Below, one piece after another: positions 26,085 through 35,149 of a stretch of DNA of 64,000 nt; within the stretch, counting starts at the first letter, position 1; every line of letters begins with the position of its first letter. Below the pieces are notes generated by a model that saw only the letters and a list, made by a program, of their open reading frames with translations, was not told the DNA's origin and did not search any database. The position numbers and the translations under genes are program-made. This stretch comes from Bacteroidales bacterium (GTDB taxonomy: Bacteria; Bacteroidota; Bacteroidia; Bacteroidales; JAADJA01), in NCBI GenBank assembly GCA_016783885.1, contig JADHVR010000010.1:1-64000 (forward strand), read 5' to 3'.

Positions 26085-29000
26085 ATGAAATTATTTACAA
26101 AATTAGGATTTGCACTCTTGGTGATGCTTATTTCATCAAGTGTGTTATGGGCGCAATCATCCGCACGTGATATTGGTCCCAAGAAGCAAACTTATACGAT
26201 TGCTTCTGAAGCACTGTTCGACCTGCAATTCGAGTGGCCTGTTGGTGTGGGCGGCGGTGAAGCCGGTATAGAATGTGACGGTATCAATATCTATACCACG
26301 AAGTGGAACGGTGCAGATTTTTACAGGTACCAACTCGATGGAACCTATATTGAGTCATTCACCATCAGTGGCGCATCCAATGTGAGAGACCTCGCATTTA
26401 ACGGAACTTACTTTTATGGCGGCGCTGCTTCTACAACTGTGTTTGAGATGGACTTTTCCGCTCAATCCCTGGTAAGTTCATTTACAGCACCAACCGAATG
26501 CAGGGCTATTGGTTACAACGAGGATGATGATGTATTCTATGCCAATAACTGGGGAAGCGCCATTACCGTTTTTGACCCTGCCGGCACTTTTGTAAGTAGC
26601 TGGTCTGTCGGTCCAACCGGTGATAGTTATTATGGTTTTGCGTATGATAATTATAGTACTGGTGCTCCATATCTCTGGGGCTATGCACAAGTTGGTGCCA
26701 CTCTGAATGAGTTAATTCAGATGCAGCTTCCTGATGGAGCTGAAACCGGAGTATATTTTGATGTAGGAAGCGTTGTTGCAGTGGGAACCGGTATTGCCGG
26801 TGGTATGGCTATTGATGATAATTTGTTTACCGGTTACTGGACAATTTTAGGAACATCACAGAATGTAAATATCTGGGGTCTTGAACTGTGTCCATCGGGA
26901 GCACAACCCACAAATGATGTTGGTGTTATGGCTATTGTCGAGCCTTCTTCAGGGGTTAACCTTACTGCAAGTGAGCCGGTAATCGTAAAAATTAAAAACT
27001 ACGGTACGGCTGCGCAATCCAACTTCGATGTTTCATTTACATTAGATGCCGGAACTCCCGTTGTTGAAACTGTTACTGCAACTATTAACAGCGGTGATAC
27101 TTATGATCACACTTTTGCAACTACTGTCGATCTCTCGGCTTATGGCACTTACACTTTTGAAGCTTGTACCGATTTAACCGGAGACGAAAATCCGGGAAAC
27201 GACTGCAATACAAAAGTTGTTGAGAATTCAACAGCGGCATTGTGTGTTCCGGTGTACACTACAGGATGTACTTATGGCGATGGATTCACCGACTTTGCTC
27301 TTGAAGAGATTGAAAATTACGGCTCAGGATGCGCCGACCTGAATGGTACCGGCTGGAGCCAGTATCTCGGTCTTGGCCCTGCCAGCCTTGAAGCAGGTAA
27401 TACTTATGATGTTATTATGGCATCAGGTTATAATAACAACTTTACTTCCATCTGGATCGACTTTAACGACGATCTTGATCTCACACCGGATGAAATGGTA
27501 TTGAACAACTTTGAAATGGTAACAGCCGGTATTCTTTATACTGTTCCTATTGATATTCCTGCCGGTGTACCGGATGGCCAGCATATTATGAGGGCACGTA
27601 CAAACTGGAACGCAACGTGTGACGATCCATGCACCAGTTACTCTTATGGTGAAGCTGAAGACTATTATGTTGTTACAGGTGGTGGTGTCGTTCTGGATCC
27701 TCCAACTGATCTGACAGCAACTTTTGTTCCTGATGATGATATTTACTTAGACTGGGTTGCACCTGGCGGTGGACCTACTGGTTCTATCCTTTGCGTTGAC
27801 CGCGACGGAAGCGTCGACTTAGGTTTTACCGACGACTGGCCGGCTATCCAGGCTGCTCTCGATGCAAACGCATTGACTTACGATTACCACGAAGTTACCG
27901 ACCTTACACAGGATGGACCCGATCTGGCAACTATGCAACAATATGACCTCATTATCTGGTTCACCGGTGAATCATGGCAAAATAACCAGACTATGTCGAA
28001 TAATGATGAAGCTAACCTGGGTACTTTTATTGCAGGCGGTGGAAACCTGTTATTATCAGCACAAGATTATTTCTATGACAGGTACAGTTCTGCAGGTAGT
28101 TTCTCAGCAGGTCAGTTCCCGTACGATTATCTTGGTGTTGCTTCTACAACCCAGGATAACTGGAGTATAATGGCACCCGATGTAGCTGATATTTCTGGTG
28201 TAGCAGGTTCATTTGCCGATGGTATCACCTTTCAGGTACAGGATATTTATACAACCGATAAAGAAGGGCTTTACATCGACCAGATTGTTTCAATGGACCA
28301 GGATCTGTTTGAAGTAACTAACCCGACTCCGGCAGGTATTGCTGCTTGCCAGTATGATGGCGGTTCTTTCAGGACAGCCTTTACAACTATTTCTCTTGCA
28401 GCAGTAACTGACGCAGGAATACTGGCTACTGTTATGGGTAATGCAGTTAGCTGGTTATCCGGAGGCGACAGCGATGCTCTGCTCGGATATAATGTTTACC
28501 GCGATAATAATCTAATTAATCCTTCATTGGTTACAGCTACGGAGTATCTTGATGAAAACCTTGCCTCTGGCACTTATGAGTATTGCGTAACTGCCGTTTA
28601 CGACGAAGGTGAATCAGCTTGCTCTAATACTGCCTCTGCAACAGTTCCTGGCGGTGGTTATATATTCTGTGACGATTTTGAATCTTACAATGTAGGCGAT
28701 CAATTAGTTTGTGTGAATCCTGATGACTGGACAACATGGAGTGGCACACCTTGTAATAATGAAGACCCATACATCGTTGACGATGGTGGCAACGTAGTTG
28801 AAGTTACCGGAACCAACGACCTGGTTTATGTAATGGAAAACTACACTTCAGGTTTTTATACCATGACCTTTGATATGTTGGTACCAACCGGAGGTGACGG
28901 ATACTTTAATACATTACAGGAATTCGTAATTACTCCTACCTGGGGTATGCAGGTTTATTTCGGACATACCAATCTTGGAGAAGGTAATATTGATGCCGGT

Positions 29001-32000
29001 GGAGCGCTTGCACAAATGTTTACTTTCGATTATGACACATGGATGGCAATTAAAGTAACTGTTGACATTGATAATGACTGGGGTGAATTCTTCCTTGACG
29101 ATGTACTGATCCACGGCTGGGTATGGCATGAGGGTTGCTTCGGAACCGGTACACTCAACCAGCTTGGCGGTAATAACTTCTATGCATGGGATGGCGGAGT
29201 CAATGGAAATCCACTCTATCGCTTCGACAACTATTGCTTAGCTGAAGATGGGGGGACTACATACGCGCCACCTGAAAATCCTGTTGCAACAGTATTTGAT
29301 AATGTAAATGTTCATTTCGACTGGGATGCACCAAGCGGCGATAAGGGCATTAATCTGCCGGGTATAATTAGTCATCCGGTAAAAGATCAAATTAGTGATG
29401 TTGATCCTGATGCCAATAACACATCAATTCCTTCTGATGCTCTGTTCGATCTGCAGTTTGATTGGCCCGTTGGTGTTGGAGGTGGCGAAGCCGGTATAGA
29501 AACTGACGGAAGCAACATTTATACAGCCAAATGGAATGGCGCTGACTTCTATAAATACGATATGGATGGAACATACATTAGTTCATTCACCGTCAGTGGC
29601 GCATCCGCTGTGAGAGACCTCGCATATAACGGTACTTACTTTTATGGCAGCGCTGCTACTACAACTGTGTTTGAGATGGACTTTTCCGCTCAATCCCTGG
29701 TAAGCTCATTTACAGCACCAACCGAGTGCAGGGCTATTGCTTACAACGAGGATGATGATGCATTTTATGCAAACAACTGGGGTAGTGCTATTACAAAATT
29801 CAATATGGCAGGTACAAACCTGGGAAGTTTCGCGGTTGGACCGGTTGGAGATAGTTATTATGGCTTCGCTTACCAAGGTTCCAGTTATTGTGGAGATGGC
29901 CCGTTCCTCTGGGGTTATGCACAGGTAGGCGCTACCCTGAATGAATTAATACAAATGGAGTTACCATCAGGAACTGAAACAGGTGTGTATTTTGATGTTG
30001 GAAGTGTAGTTGCTGTTGGAACCGGAATAGCAGGTGGTTTGGCAATTGATAATCATTTGGTTACTGACTACTGGACTATTTTAGGAACATCACAGAATGT
30101 AAACATCTGGGGTCTTGAACTGTGTGGTTCGACAGGACCATTCCCGATAGGTTACAATATTTTCCGTGATGGTGTACTCATAGATTATATTACTGCACCA
30201 ACCACTGAATATGACGACCTCAATCTTGCTCCTGGCACTTATGAATATTGCGTATCTGCTGTTTACGACGGTGGTGAATCAGAGCAAGTTTGTGCGGCTC
30301 CTGTTACTATTGAAGAGGGTTATATATTCTGTGATGATTTTGAATCTTACAATGTTGGCGATCAATTAGTTTGTGTGAATCCGGATGACTGGACAACTTG
30401 GAGCGGCACGCCTTGTAATAATGAAGACCCATACATCGTTGACGATGGTGGCAACGTAGTTGAAATTACAGGAACCAACGACCTGGTTTATGTAATAGAA
30501 AACTACACTTCTGGTTTCTATACCATAACCTTTGATATGTTGGTACCAACCGGAGGTGACGGATATTTTAATACATTGCAGGAATTTGCCGGAACTAACA
30601 GCCAGTGGGGTATGCAGGTTTACTTTGGACATACCAATCTCGGAGAAGGTAATATTGATGCCGGTACAGCGCTTGCACAAGTGTTTACTTTCGATTATGA
30701 CACCTGGATGGCAATTAAAGTAACTGTTGACATTGATAATGACTGGGGTGAATTCTTCCTTGACGATGTACTTATCCACGGCTGGATATGGAGTACAGGT
30801 TGCTTCGGAACCGGTACACTCAACCAGCTTGGCGGTTCTAACTTCTATGCATGGGATGGTGGAGTCAATGGAAATCCACTCTATCACTTCGACAACTATT
30901 GCTTAGGTGGCCCACCTCCGTGTTTGCCACCACAAAATCCTGTTGCAACACTATTTGATTTAGTCAATGTTCACTTTACATGGGATCCTCCTGCCTCAGG
31001 AGATGTTCTCAGCTACAATGTTTTCAGGGATGGTACAAACATCGGTAATACAACAAATACTGAATATGATGACCTTGGACTTGCTCCGGGCACTTATGAA
31101 TATTGCGTATCTGCTGTTTACGACGATTGTGAATCAGAGCAAGTTTGTGCTGAACCTGTAACTATTCCTGGAGGACCTCCGCCACCAACTAACCTGGTAG
31201 CCGTAGAAGGCATCAATGGAATTGACCTTACATGGGAAGGTATTGGTGGAGCTGAATGGATACAGTGGGATGATGGTCAAAACGCAAGTGCTGTCGGACT
31301 GACTAATGGCGGAACATTCAGTGTAGCTTCTCACTGGGAGCCTGCTGACCTTACTAACTATGACGGATACACTCTGTCAAAAATCAGTTTCTTTCCAAAC
31401 GACGAGAATGCTTCATATATTCTTAAAGTATGGACAGGACCAAACGGCACAACTGAAGTATTAAGCCAGCCTCTTGCTACCTTTAACGTTGGCGAATGGA
31501 ATGAAGTTGAACTTGATAATCCTGTAACTATTAGTGCTTCTACCGACTTCTGGTTCGGCTATGAAACAACTCATCTTGCAGGTACGTGGCCTGCAGGTTG
31601 TGATGCAGGTCCTGCAATTCAGTACAAAGGCGATATGATCTTAACCGCTGGTACCTGGGAATCGTTATATGTTCTTACCGGTGGTGCGTTAGACTACAAC
31701 TGGAATCTTGCAGGCTATGTAGAATTGTCTGATGGAATTGTTGCTCCATTGATCGGACGTGAAGTAGTTCCTTCATTTTCTGGCGGTTCATTTGCTTCTG
31801 CCCCGGAAAGCAAAGTTACTACTAACCAATATTCTAAGTTCATCCCATCTTCAACTAAGGATTTGTCGTATAATGTTTACTTTAAACCTGAAGGTGGTTC
31901 ATATGATTCGATAGCCAATACAGTAAATACATATTATACTCATACAGAGTTTGTTATTGGGTGGAACTACTACTATGTTACATCACTGCTTAACGGAGTT

Positions 32001-32288
32001 GAGTCAATTCCTTCAAATGAGGATTCTGTTCTTATCACAAGCATTGAAGAAAATATTTTCTACAGCACGATGATCTATCCGAATCCTGCAAGCGATGTTG
32101 TTAATATCAAATCTGATTTTGAAATAAACAATGTCATGGTTTATAACTTTGCCGGTCAGATAGTGGCAAATGAGCAGGTTAACAGCAAATTCTACCAAAT
32201 CAATACTTCACAGTACAATGCGGGAATTTATTTCTTCCGGATTGAAACTGATGAAGGTACGATCTCTAAGAGAATTATTATCGAATAA
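26085..32288 (+). CDS. giant modular secreted protein with T9SS sorting domain
   Basis: 2067 residues. After a signal peptide (about 1-23, LWAQS) come: module A (about 40-270, beta-propeller-like WPVGVGGGEAGIECDG...); a CARDB-like domain (about 272-380); a GEVED-like domain (about 386-533); an amidotransferase-fold or ThuA-like segment (about 566-800, YDLIIWFTGESWQNN, LLLSAQDYFYD); an FnIII-like segment; module B1 (about 859-1055, DDFESYNVGDQLVC); a second module A (about 1114-1347); a short FnIII segment; module B2 (about 1413-1607); more FnIII-like parts; and a sorting domain (YPNPASDVVNIKSDFEI...GIYFFRIETDEG). Modules A and B are nearly identical repeats at DNA level. It probably acts on the cell surface or is released by T9SS, possibly in adhesion or macromolecule binding. 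No clear catalytic motif. Confidence 0.88.
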   Translation: MKLFTKLGFALLVMLISSSVLWAQSSARDIGPKKQTYTIASEALFDLQFEWPVGVGGGEAGIECDGINIYTTKWNGADFYRYQLDGTYIESFTISGASNVRDLAFNGTYFYGGAASTTVFEMDFSAQSLVSSFTAPTECRAIGYNEDDDVFYANNWGSAITVFDPAGTFVSSWSVGPTGDSYYGFAYDNYSTGAPYLWGYAQVGATLNELIQMQLPDGAETGVYFDVGSVVAVGTGIAGGMAIDDNLFTGYWTILGTSQNVNIWGLELCPSGAQPTNDVGVMAIVEPSSGVNLTASEPVIVKIKNYGTAAQSNFDVSFTLDAGTPVVETVTATINSGDTYDHTFATTVDLSAYGTYTFEACTDLTGDENPGNDCNTKVVENSTAALCVPVYTTGCTYGDGFTDFALEEIENYGSGCADLNGTGWSQYLGLGPASLEAGNTYDVIMASGYNNNFTSIWIDFNDDLDLTPDEMVLNNFEMVTAGILYTVPIDIPAGVPDGQHIMRARTNWNATCDDPCTSYSYGEAEDYYVVTGGGVVLDPPTDLTATFVPDDDIYLDWVAPGGGPTGSILCVDRDGSVDLGFTDDWPAIQAALDANALTYDYHEVTDLTQDGPDLATMQQYDLIIWFTGESWQNNQTMSNNDEANLGTFIAGGGNLLLSAQDYFYDRYSSAGSFSAGQFPYDYLGVASTTQDNWSIMAPDVADISGVAGSFADGITFQVQDIYTTDKEGLYIDQIVSMDQDLFEVTNPTPAGIAACQYDGGSFRTAFTTISLAAVTDAGILATVMGNAVSWLSGGDSDALLGYNVYRDNNLINPSLVTATEYLDENLASGTYEYCVTAVYDEGESACSNTASATVPGGGYIFCDDFESYNVGDQLVCVNPDDWTTWSGTPCNNEDPYIVDDGGNVVEVTGTNDLVYVMENYTSGFYTMTFDMLVPTGGDGYFNTLQEFVITPTWGMQVYFGHTNLGEGNIDAGGALAQMFTFDYDTWMAIKVTVDIDNDWGEFFLDDVLIHGWVWHEGCFGTGTLNQLGGNNFYAWDGGVNGNPLYRFDNYCLAEDGGTTYAPPENPVATVFDNVNVHFDWDAPSGDKGINLPGIISHPVKDQISDVDPDANNTSIPSDALFDLQFDWPVGVGGGEAGIETDGSNIYTAKWNGADFYKYDMDGTYISSFTVSGASAVRDLAYNGTYFYGSAATTTVFEMDFSAQSLVSSFTAPTECRAIAYNEDDDAFYANNWGSAITKFNMAGTNLGSFAVGPVGDSYYGFAYQGSSYCGDGPFLWGYAQVGATLNELIQMELPSGTETGVYFDVGSVVAVGTGIAGGLAIDNHLVTDYWTILGTSQNVNIWGLELCGSTGPFPIGYNIFRDGVLIDYITAPTTEYDDLNLAPGTYEYCVSAVYDGGESEQVCAAPVTIEEGYIFCDDFESYNVGDQLVCVNPDDWTTWSGTPCNNEDPYIVDDGGNVVEITGTNDLVYVIENYTSGFYTITFDMLVPTGGDGYFNTLQEFAGTNSQWGMQVYFGHTNLGEGNIDAGTALAQVFTFDYDTWMAIKVTVDIDNDWGEFFLDDVLIHGWIWSTGCFGTGTLNQLGGSNFYAWDGGVNGNPLYHFDNYCLGGPPPCLPPQNPVATLFDLVNVHFTWDPPASGDVLSYNVFRDGTNIGNTTNTEYDDLGLAPGTYEYCVSAVYDDCESEQVCAEPVTIPGGPPPPTNLVAVEGINGIDLTWEGIGGAEWIQWDDGQNASAVGLTNGGTFSVASHWEPADLTNYDGYTLSKISFFPNDENASYILKVWTGPNGTTEVLSQPLATFNVGEWNEVELDNPVTISASTDFWFGYETTHLAGTWPAGCDAGPAIQYKGDMILTAGTWESLYVLTGGALDYNWNLAGYVELSDGIVAPLIGREVVPSFSGGSFASAPESKVTTNQYSKFIPSSTKDLSYNVYFKPEGGSYDSIANTVNTYYTHTEFVIGWNYYYVTSLLNGVESIPSNEDSVLITSIEENIFYSTMIYPNPASDVVNIKSDFEINNVMVYNFAGQIVANEQVNSKFYQINTSQYNAGIYFFRIETDEGTISKRIIIE

Positions 32289-32310
32289 CGATTAATAATT
32301 TCTATACAAA

Positions 32311-32346
32311 AAAAAGGCTGTCTTTTTATAGACAGCCTTTTTTTTA
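32311..32346 (+). terminator. intrinsic terminator of the giant secreted protein gene
   Basis: AAAAAGGCTGTC and GACAGCCTTTTT pair over 12 bp. The same hairpin word ends the downstream protease gene at 35015-35050. Confidence 0.85.
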
Positions 32347-32481
32347 TACTTTTGGCAACTATTTACACGAAATAACGTAATTTCTGAAATGTAAAAATAT
32401 AGCTTTGCGAATTCATTATTAAATGGTAAAAGGCTGAGGCTAAAAATTTCAATAGTTTAAATAATATTAAAAATCAAAATT

Positions 32482-34995
32482 ATGAAGCGAATTTATCTTT
32501 CAATTTTTATTGCAGTGAGTTTCCTGGTAGTTTCCAGGGCAGATGTTGTTAATACCGAGGTTGCTTCACAAGTGGCAAAAAATCATTTTTGGAATTACTC
32601 AGGTACTGAGGTTTATGAAGATATTACCTTGCATTTGAGTTACACCGAAACCGTTAATGGGTTACCTGTTTATTATGTTTTTGATATAAATACTAATAGC
32701 GGTTTTGTGATTGTAGCTGCCGATGATGATGTTAATCCCATTTTAGGTTATTCATTCGAAAGAAACTATAAAGACGAAATGGACAACCTCCCTCCCAATT
32801 TCTCTGCATGGATGAAGAACTATACTGATCAGATAGTTTATGTCAGGGAAAATTTAATATCAGCCGATGAAACAATTGTAAATAAATGGGACGAACTGTT
32901 AACATTTAACTTTGAACCCGGCTATACTGACAACGTCGATCCTTTATTGACTACAAACTGGGATCAGAATTGTTATTATAATGCTTTATGTCCGCCTGAT
33001 AACGGAGGCCCATGCGGACATGTTTATGTTGGATGTGTTGCAACAGCCATGGGTCAGGTCATGAAATATCACAACTATCCTGAACAAGGCAGCGGTTCAC
33101 ATTCATATTATTGCCAGGGTTACGGAACCCAGTCGGCTAACTTCGGAGCTACTACTTATGACTGGACATCAATGCCTAATCAACTTTATTCAAATAATAC
33201 TGCCGTAGCAACATTATTATACCACTGCGGTGTTGGTGTTGATATGCAATACTCCGCGTCTGGTTCCGGCGCCTTTAGTTCCGATGCCCGTGATGCACTT
33301 GTAGATTATTTCACTTATTCATCCGATGCGCAATTATTGACCAAGAGCAGCTTTTCGGCAACAGCCTGGGAAAATAAGTTAAAAAACGATTTGAATGCAG
33401 GCAGACCTCTTTATTATGCCGGCTATGGAGGCAGTGTTGGACATGCATTTGTTTGCGACGGATACCAGGGCACCAATTATTTCCACTTTAACTGGGGATG
33501 GAGCGGCTGGTACAACGGGTATTTTTATGTTAACAATCTGAATCCGGGCGGATATACTTTTAATCAGAACCAGGAAGCCATTTTTTATGTTTACCCCGAA
33601 GGCTCTTCTACTCTTACACCACCTGATAATCTCCAGGCTGAAATCGTAAATAATAATGATGTTCAGTTAACCTGGGATGCTCCATCAGGCAAAGACCTGC
33701 TTGGCTATAATGTTTACAGGAATAACGAAAATATAAATTATACAACGGAAATCAATTATTTTGATGAGAATCTTGATCCGGGAACTTATGAATACTATGT
33801 TACCGCTGTTTATGACGAAGGTGAATCCATCCCGTCAGCTTCGGCTTCAGTACTGATAGGCGGAGGTACTAATACCATATTCTCCGATGACTTTGAAGCA
33901 TACAATGCAGCTGAGCAATTAGTTTGTCAGAATTCAACCGACTGGACAACATGGAGCAATAACCCATGTTCGACTGAAGACCCGTATATTAGCACCGACC
34001 AGGCATATATAGGTTCCAATTCCGTTATTATTCAAGGCACTAATGATTTGGTAAAACCCATTTCAGATTATACAACCGGCTTGTATAAAATAAGTTTCTA
34101 TATTTATGTTCCTAATGGATTTTTAGGATATTTTAATACATTACAGGATTTTGCCGGCTCAAACAGTTTATGGGGGATGCAAGTATTTTTTGATGATGGA
34201 GGAGTAGGAAGCATAGATGGCGGCGGACAAACGGCAGCTACTTTTACATTCCAGTATAATACCTGGTTGTATAATGAAGTTATTGTTGATCTTAACAACG
34301 ATTGGGCTGAGTATAAACTGGAAGGAAATACTATTCATGGCTGGGTATGGAGTACCGGCGCTTTCGGGCAAAATAACATGAACCAGTTGGGTGGTTCAAA
34401 TTTTTATGCATGGGCAGGAGATAAAGGCACACCGAAATTTTATGTGGATGATTATTTGTTGGAAGAACTCGGCGTTGGTCAATTAAATCCGCCAACCAAC
34501 CTGCAAGCTGAAATAATTAATAGTGATGTATATTTAACCTGGGATGAACCCCAGAATAAAGACCTAATCGGTTATAATGTTTATCATTCTCTGAATGGAG
34601 GTGGATTTAACCTTTTAGATTTATACACCGCGCCACTGCCATTTATACACGAAGATCCCGGTTCAGGATTACATCAGTATTTTGTTACTGCATTATATGA
34701 TGAAGGAGAATCTGAACCATCTAATACAGTTGAAGTTCTTATTACAGCTATTAATGAAAATACACTTGATGCAACTACAGTGTTTCCAAACCCGGCTATC
34801 GAACAGGTGAATATCAGTTCTGATTATGAGATCAAAACTATAAAGGTTTTTAACTATGTCGGACAGGTTGTGGCTGATGAGGAAGTTAACAGCAAGTTTT
34901 ATCAACTAAATACATCACAGTTCAACACCGGAATTTACTTTTTTCAGGTTGAAACTAATGAAGGAATAATTTCCAGACGAATTATTATAAAATAA
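32482..34995 (+). CDS. secreted C10-family (streptopain-like) cysteine protease with T9SS sorting domain
   Basis: 837 residues. A signal peptide (1-20) precedes an inhibitory propeptide of the SpeB/Spi type (VVNTEVASQVAKNHFWNYSG to LGYSFERN). The protease domain holds the nucleophile C185 in VGCVATAMGQVMKYH, H321 in GHAFVCDGY and the conserved FHFNWGWSGWYNG. Then come an FnIII segment (about 376-462), a B module (about 466-665, DDFEAYNAAEQLVC), a second FnIII segment and a type A sorting domain (FPNPAIEQVNISSDYEIKTI to the end). The B module and sorting domain closely match the upstream 2067-residue protein. All catalytic residues are present, so an active extracellular peptidase is expected; it may feed the POT transporter. 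Confidence 0.93.
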   Translation: MKRIYLSIFIAVSFLVVSRADVVNTEVASQVAKNHFWNYSGTEVYEDITLHLSYTETVNGLPVYYVFDINTNSGFVIVAADDDVNPILGYSFERNYKDEMDNLPPNFSAWMKNYTDQIVYVRENLISADETIVNKWDELLTFNFEPGYTDNVDPLLTTNWDQNCYYNALCPPDNGGPCGHVYVGCVATAMGQVMKYHNYPEQGSGSHSYYCQGYGTQSANFGATTYDWTSMPNQLYSNNTAVATLLYHCGVGVDMQYSASGSGAFSSDARDALVDYFTYSSDAQLLTKSSFSATAWENKLKNDLNAGRPLYYAGYGGSVGHAFVCDGYQGTNYFHFNWGWSGWYNGYFYVNNLNPGGYTFNQNQEAIFYVYPEGSSTLTPPDNLQAEIVNNNDVQLTWDAPSGKDLLGYNVYRNNENINYTTEINYFDENLDPGTYEYYVTAVYDEGESIPSASASVLIGGGTNTIFSDDFEAYNAAEQLVCQNSTDWTTWSNNPCSTEDPYISTDQAYIGSNSVIIQGTNDLVKPISDYTTGLYKISFYIYVPNGFLGYFNTLQDFAGSNSLWGMQVFFDDGGVGSIDGGGQTAATFTFQYNTWLYNEVIVDLNNDWAEYKLEGNTIHGWVWSTGAFGQNNMNQLGGSNFYAWAGDKGTPKFYVDDYLLEELGVGQLNPPTNLQAEIINSDVYLTWDEPQNKDLIGYNVYHSLNGGGFNLLDLYTAPLPFIHEDPGSGLHQYFVTALYDEGESEPSNTVEVLITAINENTLDATTVFPNPAIEQVNISSDYEIKTIKVFNYVGQVVADEEVNSKFYQLNTSQFNTGIYFFQVETNEGIISRRIIIK

Positions 34996-35014
34996 CGATT
35001 GAAAAATTCCGTTC

Positions 35015-35050
35015 AAAAAAGGCTGTCTTTTTTTGAGACAGCCTTTTTTT
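35015..35050 (+). terminator. intrinsic terminator of the C10 protease gene
   Basis: AAAAAAGGCTGTCT and AGACAGCCTTTTTT pair over 14 bp with a T-rich loop, almost the same hairpin as 32311-32346. Confidence 0.85.
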
Positions 35051-35083
35051 GTACTGCCAGTTCAACCCATGAATTATTTAGAA

Positions 35084-35112
35084 TTGTTGAATCAGATAAT
35101 TTTTTACTTTTG
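35084..35112 (+). promoter_or_regulatory. Bacteroidetes -33/-7 promoter of ileS
   Basis: TTG (35084-35086), an 18-bp spacer and TACTTTTG (35105-35112) lie 37 bp before the ATG. Confidence 0.55.
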
Positions 35113-35149
35113 CACGATTTTTAAAAACTTATAAGAAAGTTCAGATTTA

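Noticed and set aside
26200-30905. Repeats suggesting CRISPR or satellite DNA
   Set aside because: They are in-frame protein modules of 590-700 bp, not short regularly spaced repeats. No CRISPR array or cas gene was seen in the window.
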